Source: Cryobacterium glaciale (GTDB lineage Bacteria; Actinomycetota; Actinomycetes; Actinomycetales; Microbacteriaceae). From it: DNA of 64,000 bases. Below are positions 47,185-58,100 of the stretch, piece after piece. Numbering within the stretch: the first letter of the stretch is position 1; each line of letters starts with the position of its first letter. The stretch is from contig NZ_SOEY01000007.1 of the NCBI RefSeq assembly GCF_004402535.1, positions 142,584-206,583 of the forward strand, given 5' to 3'. Both the position numbers and the translations under genes were made by a program. The notes under the pieces were generated by a model. It was not told where the DNA came from, did not search any database, and saw only the letters and a list, made by a program, of their open reading frames with translations.

Positions 47185-47846
47185 CAACGACCAAGTGGTG
47201 GGCGGTGGGGGCGATACTCGTCATCGTGCTCGTCGTCTCGGCCGGATTCACGCTCGGCATCTCACCTAAACTCGAGGAGTTGAGCGCGTCACGCGCGACT
47301 CGCACCGCGGCGCTGGCGCAGAACGAGGTCTACGAGCTGCAGCTCGCGGCCCTGCAGCGTGAATTCGACGGCCTCGAGACGGTGCAAGACGAGCTCGCTG
47401 TGCTGCGGGAGGCGATTCCGGAGGGTGCAGCGCTTCCCGCTTTCGTTGGTCAGCTCGATGCGATCGCCGGCCGCACCTCGGTCACCCTGACTGAATTCTC
47501 CTCGGCCGACGCACTGCTCTACGCACCGGTCGTGCCCGACACGACCGTGCCCGACACGACCGTGCCCGACACGACCGTGCCCGATACGACGGCGCCCGGG
47601 GCAGCGGATGCAGCGGCTGCCGCGCCGAGCGCGCTGGTGACCACGGACAATTTCGTCGCCGTCCCGGTCACGATCTCGGTGACCGGAAGCTTCGACGCCG
47701 TGCTGCAATTTCTCGATGGCCTGCAAAGCGGTCAGCGCCTGATGACGGTGACTTCGTTCAGCTCCGGCACGCCCAGCGCCGACGCCCCCGACCGGGTGAC
47801 GGGGCAGATCGCGGGGATTGTCTACGTGCTGCTCAACACTGGCTGA
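47181..47846 (+). CDS. pilO: Type IV pilus assembly protein PilO
   Basis: 221 residues from a GTG overlapping the pilN stop. Membrane helix WWAVGAILVIVLVVSAGFTLGI, then a coiled coil (LEELSASRATRTAALAQNEVYELQLAALQREFDGLE) and a ferredoxin-like domain ending in GSFDAVLQFLDGLQSG. A linker of four VPDTT/PDTT units interrupts the domain (see repeat 47527-47586). Role: partner of PilN. It is the last gene of the operon and converges on the c-di-GMP protein gene 14 bp away. Confidence 0.88.
   Translation: MTTTKWWAVGAILVIVLVVSAGFTLGISPKLEELSASRATRTAALAQNEVYELQLAALQREFDGLETVQDELAVLREAIPEGAALPAFVGQLDAIAGRTSVTLTEFSSADALLYAPVVPDTTVPDTTVPDTTVPDTTAPGAADAAAAAPSALVTTDNFVAVPVTISVTGSFDAVLQFLDGLQSGQRLMTVTSFSSGTPSADAPDRVTGQIAGIVYVLLNTG
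47527..47586 (+). repeat. 15-bp tandem repeat inside pilO
   Basis: Four near-perfect copies of GTGCCCGACACGACC, encoding Val-Pro-Asp-Thr-Thr; the last copy has diverged by one base. In-frame repeats of this size can change number by slippage, altering linker length without breaking the protein. Confidence 0.8.
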
Positions 47847-47860
47847 GGTGCGGGTGGACG

Positions 47861-50752
47861 TCACGTGTGGGAGACCAGGGTCGGGTGCGCTGTGGGCGAC
47901 GGCCGGGAGAAGTAGTAGCCCTGACCGTACCGGCACCCCATCTCGCGCAGCAGGTCGCGTTGACCGGCGGTCTCGATCCCCTCGGCGATCACGTCGAGGT
48001 GCAGCACGTCGGCCAGCCGCAAAATTCCCTCGACCACGCCGCGGTCACGGCCCGATTCCTCGATGCCTTGGATGAAGGTCATGTCGATCTTGAGCAGGTC
48101 AAAGGTGAAGGTGCGCAGCTGCGTGAATGATGAATACCCGGTCCCGAAATCGTCGATGGCCAGGCGCACGCCCAGTTCGCGGAGGTCGTGCAGAGTTGCT
48201 GCGGCGTACTCTATCGCCTCGACCACGACGCTCTCCGTCAGCTCGAGGCAGAGTCGGTCTGACGGAAGTCCCGACATCTCAAGGGCCTGCCGCACCACGG
48301 CACCGAAATCGTCGCGGGCGAACTGGCGGGCCGAGACGTTGACGCTGACGATCACCCCGTCGAGCGCCGTTGCCGCGAGGCAGGCCTGATTGAGTACCGC
48401 CTGGCCGATGTCAGCGATGAGGCCGGACTCCTCGGCGAGGGCAATGAAGTCGCCCGGCATCATGATTCCGGTGGCCGGCCGTCGCCAACGCGCCAGCGCT
48501 TCGGTCGCGACGACCGTGGCCGCACCGCCATCCTGCAGATCGACGATGGGCTGATACCAGGTCTCGATCTCACCCCGCGCGACGGCTTCGCGCAGTGCCG
48601 ACTCGGTCTCGGACCGTCGCGACTCGACTTCGCGATCGGGTTCCTGGATGACGTCAAGTGGGAGATGACCCTGCTTCTTTGCCAGGTACATGGCCTGGTC
48701 GGCATCATGCAGGAGTGATTCGGGATCGGACCCACCGCCGCCGAACGCGACGCCGATGCTCGCGTTGATCGATGTCGTCGCCGTGCCGAGACGGATCGGT
48801 TGCACGAGCGATTGCTGCAGGCGCTCCGCGATGACGGCGGCGTCATCGGTCGTGCCGATGTCGGGGCAGAGCACGACGAATTCATCGCCGCCGATGCGGG
48901 CCACGGTGTCGTCGGCGCGGGCGCCGCCCACCAAGCGGGCGGCGACTTCGATGAGAACGGCATCGCCGGCCTGGTGGCCGAAGGTGTCGTTCACGGCCTT
49001 AAAGCCGTCCAGATCGAGAAAGAGCACCCCGACGCCGCGACCGTTCTGCGTGGCCGCGTGCAGGGCCTCGTCGAGACGGCCCAGCAGCAGCAGTCGGTTG
49101 GGCAGATCGGTCAGGGAATCGTGGAAGGCCTGGTGCTCCACCCGCGCTTCGGCCACCCGTCGGGCCGTGATGTCTTCGAGCTGGTAGAGGAGCCCCGTCA
49201 CCCGCTCACCCTCGTGAATCTCGGCGACGCTGACGTTGACACAGATCCCTTCCGCTTTGCTGCCGCGCAGCTGCCGCTCAGACAGCTGGTGCACCTTACC
49301 GCCAGCCGTCGCATTGGCTGGCGCACTCTCATCCGCTGGATTCATCTGGAATATGTTCTCGATGGGCCGATCGAGCACCCGGTCGGCCGGCCCGGCAAGC
49401 TCGAACAGCCGTCGGTTGCCCTCGACGACGTAGCCGTCAAGAGTCACAATGGCCGTTCCCAGCGGAGACGATTCGAAAGCGGCCTCAAATCGCGCATGGG
49501 CAGCGGATGCTTTTTGCTCGGCGGCGCGGAGGGCCGTGACGTCCGTGACCGCCCCCACATGCCCGGCCACGACCCCGTCGGCATAGGTCGGCGACGTGTG
49601 CACCTGCACCCAGTTGATGCGCCCCTCCGGTGTGCGAAAACGCACCGACGTCTGATAAGCGGTGCCGTCCGTGCCACGTACCGCCCACTCGGTAGTCACC
49701 CGCTCCAGATCATCGGGGTGGATGGCGGCGGCCCAGCCCGACCCCAGGGACTGCTCGAGTCGCAGGCCGCTGAGGGCGAGCCACTGGTCGTTCGCCGTCA
49801 GCAGGCCGCCAGCCGCGTCGAGCTCCACAATGCCAACCGGGGCGAGCCGCACGAGTGCGTTCAGCTGCAGAGCGGTGTCGGCCAGTTCCGCGGTTCGCTC
49901 GGTCACCGCCGATTCGAGACCCGCGTTCGATTGCGCTAGTTCGGCGGCGGCGTGGTCGCGCAGGCGATCGAGGTCCTTCAGCCGCACCGCGGCTACCCAG
50001 CTGACGGCGCAACCCAGAACGGTCATGGTGATGACGAGCAGCACCACCCCGAATTTGGTGTCGTACAGATTCGCCTGCTGTCCCCAGAGGCGCACCAGTC
50101 CGAGGACCAGCGGCCCGATGATGAAGAACGGGATGGCCCAGCGCAGCAGGGTTCCGGCGCTGCCGCGATCCGTGAGCAGGCCAACGGGGCTTTTTTCATG
50201 ACGGTGCAGCAGCAGGAATAGGCCCAGAATGATCGTGCAGACAAAGGTCTGCGGGGCCATGGCCGCGAAACTGCCCAACGCGTACAGCGACGACGCCCCA
50301 TAGAGGTACCCCAAGAAGGCGATCTGGCCTCCGCACAGCGCCAGAAGCGCGAAGCCGTGGGACATCCACGGTCGTGCCCGGCCGCTCGTCGCGAGCGCAC
50401 TGCCGAGGAGAAGCCCAACGAGTGCGGTGGCGGGGGCCATGAGCAGGGCGCCCGTGCCGGGTTTGATGCCGATCAGCAAGGTATCGACGCCGATCGACCT
50501 GCCCAGCACCACTTCTATCAGGGTTAGCGCGCCGAGAATCGCCACCACGGGGCCGATCGTGACTGCCACCCATCGCTGGTCGATGAGGAGTAGCCCGACC
50601 GCGAGCAGCAGCAGCATCAACGCCGTCGTCGGTTTCATTGACGGGAAGCCGGGGAGCATGGTGAGCGCCGTTATGCCGGTGTACCAGCCGATGATCACGA
50701 CCACGGCCGTTGCTCCCACCAGGGAAACAGCCAATCGTGCTACTTGCCGCAT
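47861..50752 (-). CDS. Membrane PAS-GGDEF-EAL c-di-GMP turnover protein
   Basis: 963 residues from the ATG at 50752. The first ~275 residues form about eight membrane helices (a MASE-like sensor), followed by a coiled linker, two PAS domains (near 300-420 and 430-540), GGDEF at 621-625 and EAL at 751-753. The inhibitory site RADD lies five residues before GGDEF. The EAL domain keeps EALARW, NVSARQF, ELTESVV, DDFGTGYSS, KIDMTFI and AEGIET. Both making and degrading c-di-GMP are therefore possible. It converges on the pilus operon, and c-di-GMP control of the pili is a natural inference. Confidence 0.93.
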   Translation of the reverse strand: MRQVARLAVSLVGATAVVVIIGWYTGITALTMLPGFPSMKPTTALMLLLLAVGLLLIDQRWVAVTIGPVVAILGALTLIEVVLGRSIGVDTLLIGIKPGTGALLMAPATALVGLLLGSALATSGRARPWMSHGFALLALCGGQIAFLGYLYGASSLYALGSFAAMAPQTFVCTIILGLFLLLHRHEKSPVGLLTDRGSAGTLLRWAIPFFIIGPLVLGLVRLWGQQANLYDTKFGVVLLVITMTVLGCAVSWVAAVRLKDLDRLRDHAAAELAQSNAGLESAVTERTAELADTALQLNALVRLAPVGIVELDAAGGLLTANDQWLALSGLRLEQSLGSGWAAAIHPDDLERVTTEWAVRGTDGTAYQTSVRFRTPEGRINWVQVHTSPTYADGVVAGHVGAVTDVTALRAAEQKASAAHARFEAAFESSPLGTAIVTLDGYVVEGNRRLFELAGPADRVLDRPIENIFQMNPADESAPANATAGGKVHQLSERQLRGSKAEGICVNVSVAEIHEGERVTGLLYQLEDITARRVAEARVEHQAFHDSLTDLPNRLLLLGRLDEALHAATQNGRGVGVLFLDLDGFKAVNDTFGHQAGDAVLIEVAARLVGGARADDTVARIGGDEFVVLCPDIGTTDDAAVIAERLQQSLVQPIRLGTATTSINASIGVAFGGGGSDPESLLHDADQAMYLAKKQGHLPLDVIQEPDREVESRRSETESALREAVARGEIETWYQPIVDLQDGGAATVVATEALARWRRPATGIMMPGDFIALAEESGLIADIGQAVLNQACLAATALDGVIVSVNVSARQFARDDFGAVVRQALEMSGLPSDRLCLELTESVVVEAIEYAAATLHDLRELGVRLAIDDFGTGYSSFTQLRTFTFDLLKIDMTFIQGIEESGRDRGVVEGILRLADVLHLDVIAEGIETAGQRDLLREMGCRYGQGYYFSRPSPTAHPTLVSHT

Positions 50753-51002
50753 GGGGAGCCCTTCAGTTCCGAAGGGCACGTGCGCCGAACGATGCTTAAG
50801 GTTATGTCGACGAGCACCCTGAAGCAATCCTCAGCTGCCGACGGGCGAACACCTGAGGTCGACACCCCCATTTTGGGGGTGTACCATCCCGCTGAGTGGG
50901 TAATGGGGTCAAACGCCATTGTTAGGCTTGAGCCTGAGACCAGTTGAGTCTTTGCGTGGGGTATCCAAACGCAATACAGGAACAATGCAGGTCGGGGGAG
51001 CA
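50753..51002. promoter_or_regulatory. Divergent regulatory region, c-di-GMP protein / kinase
   Basis: 250 bp. A dyad of 9-bp arms, ACACCCCCA / TGGGGGTGT, occupies 50862-50882 with its core CCCCC-ATTTT-GGGGG at 50865-50879. A second small dyad AGGCT-TG-AGCCT is at 50923-50934 and includes a -10-like TAGGCT. The kinase start is preceded by GGGGGAG. No firm -35 was identified for either gene. Confidence 0.5.
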
Positions 51003-52148
51003 ATGGGTAGACGGCTTCCTTCCGCTCCGCCCGTTTTGTCGGGCTATACCTACGTGCGCCCCCTCGGTACCGGCGGATTCGCCGACGTTTTTCTGTTCGA
51101 GCAGAACATGCCGCGCCGCTCGGTGGCGGTCAAGGTGCTGCTGCAGGACATCGTCGACGATGACGTGCTGCGATCCTTCAACGCCGAAGCGGATGTTATG
51201 GCGCGGCTCAGCTCGCACCCGTCGATTCTCACCGTCTACAACGCGAGTATCTCGGCCGATGGCCGCCCGTATCTTGTCATGGAGTTCTGTCCCGGCTCGT
51301 ACTCTGCCCGCGAGCGTGCAGAGCCGCTGCCCGTGGCGACAGTGCTCAGCATTGCCGTGCGAATCGCCTGCGCCCTCGAGACCGCACACCGCTCGAAGGT
51401 GCTGCACCGCGACATCAAACCCTCCAACATTCTCACCACCACCTTCGGCGGGCCGGTGCTCGGCGACTTCGGCATCGCCGCCTCGCTCGCCGGCGGCGCC
51501 CAGAGCGAACTATTCGCCATGTCGCTGCCGTGGAGCGCCCCCGAAGTCGTCGACGAACGCACCACCGGCACGGTCGCGACCGAGGTCTGGTCGTTCGGCG
51601 CCACCCTCTACTCGCTGCTGGCCGACCGTGCCCCGTTCGAACTGCCCGCCGGTTCCAACGGGTCGCGCACCCAGCTGAAACAGCGCATCAATCGTGCCAG
51701 GTACACCAACATCGGGCGAGCGGATGTTCCAGCCTCCCTCGAAAGCGTCCTCGCCCGCATGATGAGTCGCGACCCGGCCGCCCGCCAGACCAGCCTGCTC
51801 GAGTGCGCCCACGACCTGCAGCGCGTGGAAAGGGACCTCGGTCTGCCCCTCACGGCACTTGAAGTGGCGGACGAAGCGTGGGCATCCGCTGGTGCACCCG
51901 TCGACTTCAACAATCACGAGTCGCGCGGGGCCGTCATCTCCGACGTCGTTATTCCTTCTCTGCGCCCCGGCCCGCGGCGTAGCGCGCGTCGCCCGGCATC
52001 GCAAACCCGCGAGGGTACCCTGCCGGGAGCCGGCGACACCGGACGCACCCGGTTCACCCCGCTCACGCTCAGCTTGTTGCTGACCAGCGCGGTCGTTGTC
52101 GGCATCGGTGCCACCGTTGGTGCGCTCGCGATCGCCGGGGTGTTCTGA
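51003..52148 (+). CDS. Membrane-anchored serine/threonine protein kinase
   Basis: 381 residues from the ATG at 51003 (GGGGGAG directly upstream). Eukaryotic-type kinase motifs: Gly loop LGTGGFADVF, Lys44 (VAVKVL), catalytic Asp137 (LHRDIKPSN), DFG Asp155 (LGDFGIAAS) and APE 179-181. After a basic Pro-rich juxtamembrane part, one helix (LTLSLLLTSAVVVGIGATVGALAIAGVF) runs to the C terminus, so there is no extracellular sensor and no PASTA repeats. It is 16 bp before the giant Ig-like gene on the same strand, making that module's proteins likely substrates; this is inference. Confidence 0.92.
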   Translation: MGRRLPSAPPVLSGYTYVRPLGTGGFADVFLFEQNMPRRSVAVKVLLQDIVDDDVLRSFNAEADVMARLSSHPSILTVYNASISADGRPYLVMEFCPGSYSARERAEPLPVATVLSIAVRIACALETAHRSKVLHRDIKPSNILTTTFGGPVLGDFGIAASLAGGAQSELFAMSLPWSAPEVVDERTTGTVATEVWSFGATLYSLLADRAPFELPAGSNGSRTQLKQRINRARYTNIGRADVPASLESVLARMMSRDPAARQTSLLECAHDLQRVERDLGLPLTALEVADEAWASAGAPVDFNNHESRGAVISDVVIPSLRPGPRRSARRPASQTREGTLPGAGDTGRTRFTPLTLSLLLTSAVVVGIGATVGALAIAGVF

Positions 52149-52164
52149 TGGCTGGGCTGAGCTG

Positions 52165-55100
52165 ATGGCCGGTAAGCGCACTCGTCGTCATCGTCCGGTG
52201 TTCTCGAAAGCACGCCTCGGCGTCATTCGCATTGCCGCGGTGGCCGCGATCGGCGCGCTGCTGGCCACGGTGGCGATCGTCGTCGATGGTTTCGACGTGA
52301 AGCAGACGCCGGTGAACGCAAGTTCGATCTGGGCTTTGCAGAGCGGGGACGGCACCCGGTACGCCCGCATCAACACGGACCTCGGCGAACTTGACACGGT
52401 GAAGACGGTTCCGGCTCCGAGTGAATTGGTGCAGACCGATTCCACCGTGCTGCTGTACGCGCAGAACAATGAAAAGGTCGTCGATGTGAGCCTCGCGGCG
52501 CCGATCGACCTCGGTGACGACGCGGCCGACTACGACAGCACGCCGGCCGGCACCCGCACGATCGTGTCGTCGACCTCGTGGGTCGGTTACCTCACGAGCG
52601 CGGGAACGGTCTTCGCCGGGAGCGTTGCGGGTGGTGTTGGCGGCGCCCAGGAGCCGCGCCCGGTGAACCCCTACGCCGACGATGCGGTCGCCCCGGGCGA
52701 GACGCCCGTCGCCTACCGCTCCGATGCCATCGCGATCACTCCCGAGGGGGTGCTCTACAGCTTTTCGAGTGACGCCAGGAGCGTGCTCCGCTACTCGATT
52801 GCCGACGACCGAATCCTCGGAGAAGAAGCCGTCACCGACGGTCCGGCCGAAGCCGGAAGCCAGCTGACCGTCGTCGGCGACACCTGGGCTTTGCTCAGCG
52901 TGAGCGGCGAGGAACTGTGGCTGGCCGGCCAGAACGAACCCGTCGAGACGAACCTGAGCGAACTGGCCCTGCTGCAACGCCCGAGCACCACCGACGACGA
53001 CGTGCTCATCGCAGACCAGACCGGCCTGGTCGCCTTCGCGCTCGCCGACGGTGCCCGCACCGAGCTGGTCGGCGACACCACGCTGGTCGGGGGCGCCGCG
53101 GCCGTGCTCGGTGTACCCGCCGCCCCGACCCCTTATAAGGGAGTGCGCTACGCGGCCTGGCTGCCCGCTTCCGGCACCGGCGGCACGCTGTTCAGCGAAA
53201 GCGCCGGCGAAACCGCCCTGAGCTACGGTGCGATCACGCCGAACGGCGACGCCGCCCCCGCGTTTCGCGCCAACGAATCACTCATGATTCTCAATGACAC
53301 CCGAAGCGGATGGGTGTGGACGGTTCCCGACGGCGCCCTCGTGCAGAGTTCCCAGGACTGGACCCTCGCGGCCGCCGAAGAACCGCAGCGTCAAAACAAC
53401 GTGGAGGAGGCGTCAGAGGTCGTCGAACCGAAGGCCCCCGTGGCCGTGCCGGATTCCTTCGGTGTGCGCGTCGACCAGCTCGTTTCGCTGCCGGTGTTGC
53501 TCAACGACCACGACGCCAACGACGATGTGCTCAGCGTGGTGCCCGACTCGGTCACCGGCCTCGACCCCTCGTGGGGCACCGTCTTCGTGACCGACCAGAA
53601 CCAGGCGCTCGCCGTGCAGGTCGCCCCCGGCGCCAGCGGCTCGGCTACCTTCAACTACGCCATCACCGACGGCTCCCGTACCGACGGCCTCGATTCGCCA
53701 TCGACCACCGTCACCCTCACCGTGCACGGCGACGACGTCAATTCGGCGCCGGTCTGGTGCGGCACCGACGGTTGCCTGCAGGACTGGCCGAGTCCCGAGG
53801 TGCAGCCGGGTGGCGCGGTGACCGTTCCGGTGCTTCCCGGCTGGGTCGATCCCGACGGTGATCCTATTTTCGTCGCATCCGCTGCCAACACCACCGACAT
53901 CGGCTCGGTCAGTGTGACGCCGGCCGGCGTGCTCGTCTACAAGCATCCCAATGCGGCAGAGCAGAGCGCGCAGTCGGCCACTATTCTCGTGCGCGTCTCG
54001 GACATTCACGGCGCCGCGACCGAGAAGGTGCTCACGATCGTGGTCACGCCGACCCCACGCCTCACGGTCGAACCGTTTGCGCTGCTGGCCTCGGTGAACG
54101 AAGGCATCACGGTGGACCCGGCCGAGTATGTGTCCGGCGCTGCCGGCCTGTACCGCATCGCGTCGGCCACCATCCCGACGAGCGCCGAGGGTTCCACCGT
54201 TGCCGTCACCGCCAACGGCACCGCCTTCGACTTCTCCGCGACCACGATCGGCAACTACACCGTCAGCCTGACGATCGCCGACGACGTCAGCGAGGTCGTG
54301 TCGCTCGTGCGCATCTCGGTGGTGTCAGCGGATGCGCAGGCCCTCACGACCTCCCCGGTGACCGTTTTCGTGCGGCCCAAGGCCGACACCAGTGTCGACG
54401 TCTTCACCGCCGTCTCCAACCCGGCCGGACGAGTGCTGCTGCTCGGCGAAGCCATTCCCGAGACCGTGCTCGGCGCCTCCCTCAGCGTCGACGTCGTCGG
54501 CCAGAACATTCTGCGGGTGCGCGGCTCCACGGCCGATGAACGGCCGGGCAAGCTCGGCACCGTGCGCTACACCGTGTCTGACGGCACGGAAAACCCGCTC
54601 TACACCGTGCGCGGCGAGGCCACCGTCTACCTGCTCGAGGCCTCCGTTCCGCAGGCGCCGATCGCCAGGAACGACAGCGTGTCGGTGCGGGTCGGCGCGC
54701 AGATCGACATTCCGGTGCTCGACAACGATGTGGCGCCCGACGGCAACATCGTGATTCTCAACGCCGAATCGGTGCAGAACCGCGATTCCCGGGGACTGGC
54801 CTTCGCGGCCGGAGCTGAACTGCGCTACCTCGCCCCCGACGAGCCGGGCAGCTACGAACTCGCCTACAGCGTGTACACCGCGGGAGCACCGGAACTCATC
54901 GACTCGGCCGTGGTCTCGGTCGAGGTGCTCGCCGACGGCGACAACACGGCGCCTCAGCCGCACACCCTCTACGGTCGGGTGCTGTCGGGCGAGACCATCG
55001 AGATTCCCTTCGACAGCTTCGGCATCGACCCCGACGGCGATACCGTCGTGCTCGATCGGGTGCTCACCCAGCCGGCCCGCGGAACGGCGTCGATCAACGC

Positions 55101-58100
55101 CACCGGCGACGCCATCGTCTATTCCAGCCCCCTCGACTACCACGGAGCCATCGAGTTTCAGTATCGTGTGCGCGACAGCGGCCGGGCCACCGGCCTCGCC
55201 CTCGTGCGCATCGGCGTGCTCGACCAGCGCTCCAACCCGAGCCCGATCACCTTCAGCGACTACGTCGAGGTGCAGGCCGGAGCCGACAACCAGGTGGTCG
55301 TCTTTCCCGCGGCTAACGACATCGAGCCCGGCGGCGGCAGCCTGACGCTGAGCGGGGTCGCCCCCGACGCGACGGCCGGCAGCGCCGAGTTCGACGCGCT
55401 CGCTGAGCGTATCGACTCCGTCACCGACGAACGCGTGGTGTTCACGGCCGGCGAAGAGCCGGGCCTGCTCACCTTCGTCTACTCGGTGACCAATGCCAAC
55501 GACGACGTCGCCCAGGGCCTCATCGTGGTCAAGATCGTGCGCACCTCCGTTCCCGACTATCCGGTCGTGATCGACACGACCCTGGCCCTGGACGAACGTG
55601 ATGCCTTTCCCGACGGCGTCGACGTGGTCACCGACAAGGTCTCCTGGAACTCCGGTGACGTCTCTGACCTCACCCTCACCCTGTGGGGCAGCCACCCCGG
55701 GCTCGAGGTTTCGGGCTGGAAGATCAGCGGCGACGTTCCCGACGAGGGCCTGCTCGCCCCGTTCGCCCTGACCGGACCAAACTTTCAGGGGGTCGAAGTG
55801 ACCACCTACGGCTTCCTGCGCATTCCGGCCAAGGACGCCATCATCATCGCCCTCAAGAAGGGCAACGTCGACCAGAACGTACGGGAAGACGCTTCGGTCA
55901 CCTTCGATCTGACCAGCCTCGTGTTGATCCCCGCCGGAACCACGCTGGAACTGCAGCGCACCGGCATCCGTTCGTCGGGGGAGCGCGGCAGGGCGACCTG
56001 CACGTTCGATTCCGGCACCAGGGTGACCTACTCGGCCGGGTCTGACGCGCCGTGGACCGACTCCTGCACCGTGCCGGCCCGCATCGACGGCCAGGAGGAC
56101 TACACCCAGCTCGTCGTGCCGATCGTGGTCGAGCCGCTCGACCCGCAGCCGGAACTGCGTCCGGCGGCACTCACCGCGAGCCCCGGCTCCGAGGCCATTC
56201 GTTACGACCTCAGCCACATGGTCGAGTGGCAGGGCAAGGGTGACGTGCCCGCTCTGACCTTTGCTATCGACTTCACCTCCGATCAGTTCACCGTGCAGCA
56301 GGACGGCGCGATCCTCACGATCGGTGTCGCCGATAATGCCGTGGCCGGCCGCGAAGCCGCCGTCTCGGTGAGTCTGTCGAGCCACCGCGATGCGATTGCT
56401 GCGGTGCTCGCACTCAAGGTGGGGCCGGCGCCGAGTGAACTGCCCAAGGGCGGCACCGTGGCAACGAGCTGCACCCAGTCGTCGGGCTCCAGCTGCTCGA
56501 TCGCGGTCATCGGCACCGCCGGTGAGGTCAACCTGTACCGCGGCACCCCGCTCGAACTGGTCTCCGTTACCGCCCCGAGCACCTGCGTCGGTGTGTCGTT
56601 CGCGGTCGAGAATTCGAGGAACGTGCGAGCCAGCTGGTCGGGCGACACCGCCGGCGGGGTTTGTGAGGCGAGCTTCGTGGTGCGCGACGCGCAGGGCAAG
56701 CTCAGCGCCGGAAACCGCAACGGATCGATCACCGTCGACCTGCAGGGCTACCCGAAGGCGCCGAACGCGGTGGCACAGATCGCCTACGGCAACCGTTCCG
56801 TGACTCTCTCGGTGAGCCCCGGCGGCGCCAATGCCGCCTACCCGGCCCTCGAGGGGTTCAACCTGTACCGCAACGGAGCCTCGGTGGCCCGCTGCGACAC
56901 ATCGGGCGACTGCGGCACGATCACGACGACGGCGAACGGCGATCAGGCGGTCTACGAGGCCAAGGCCTTCAACGCGGTCGGTGAATCGCGCACCCCAGTG
57001 AGCGTGACGGCCTGGTCGTATGACACCCCGGGTATGGGCACGCTCACGGCCGAGCCGGAGTACGACCCGGCCGTGACGTCCTCGACTGTCGGTGCGGTCA
57101 GCCTGACCATCGAGAACACCGACGATTCCACGAACCGATACCGCATCGGAGACGCGGTCATCGATGCCGCCGACGGGCGAAAGACGGTGCACAAGCTGGC
57201 GCTCGGCGTGGGCCCGCAGACCATCACCGTCACCCCCCTCAGCAGCTTCGAGCAGCCGGCGGGCAGTGGCCCGACCGAGGAATCGAAGAGTCAAACGGTG
57301 CTCGTGGCCGGATCACCCGCGATCACGTCGCCGGGGGTGCTGAGCTCGCAGAACCGGTCGATCACCGTGGCCGACGCCCGGTTCGACCTGAATTCCAGCG
57401 TGCTGCCGGAAGAGGTGCTGTACGTCGCCTCGCCCACCGAAGGCGCAGCCTGCACGCTGACGCCGGCGGGATTCACCTCGGCGGGCGCAGTCACCTCGGA
57501 AGACCCAGCGATCGGCGGCCTGACCAAGCACACCAGGTACTACGTGACGATCTGCTATTCCAACGGCTACGGGGTCACGACGACCACGGCCGGACCGATC
57601 ACGACCTGGGAGAAGCCGGCGGCCCCCGGCGACGGCACGTACACCTACGGGACGGGCGGGCCGTCTAACGGCCAGTACCTGATTGAGACGCCCAGGTCGT
57701 CGGCGACCGTACCCGCTGATTTCGAGGCTGACTTTGACCGTTACGACGAGTCGACCGGCTCGGAAGCCTTCGGCGCCGACCCGGGCATTCGCGTGCGGTA
57801 TTGCACGACCAGCGACGACACCCTGTGCAGCGACTGGTCGACCGTGACGGCAGCGGATGCCTCGCGCGCCTGGCAGGTCACGTACTCGGTAGAGGGCCTC
57901 ACCACCGCCCAATGCGTCATCGGCGGCACCCTCAAGGTCGCCGTTGACGCGACCGCTTCCGGCCTCGCGACGGCAGTCGTCACCCGTGCCGAGTACGACG
58001 TGCCCAACCCGAATGGTGGCCGGATGTGGGAGTACCGCAACACAGCCGTGGTTCCCGGTGATGCAGCCCAGGTGAGAAACGTCAGCTGGACCATCAACTG

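Noticed and set aside
47527..47586. Short tandem repeats as a CRISPR-like array
   Set aside because: No spacers; units abut and encode VPDTT inside pilO.
54325..57294. 989-codon open frame antisense to the Ig-like gene
   Set aside because: His/Arg/Gly-rich shadow of regular codon use in the giant gene; no recognisable domain.
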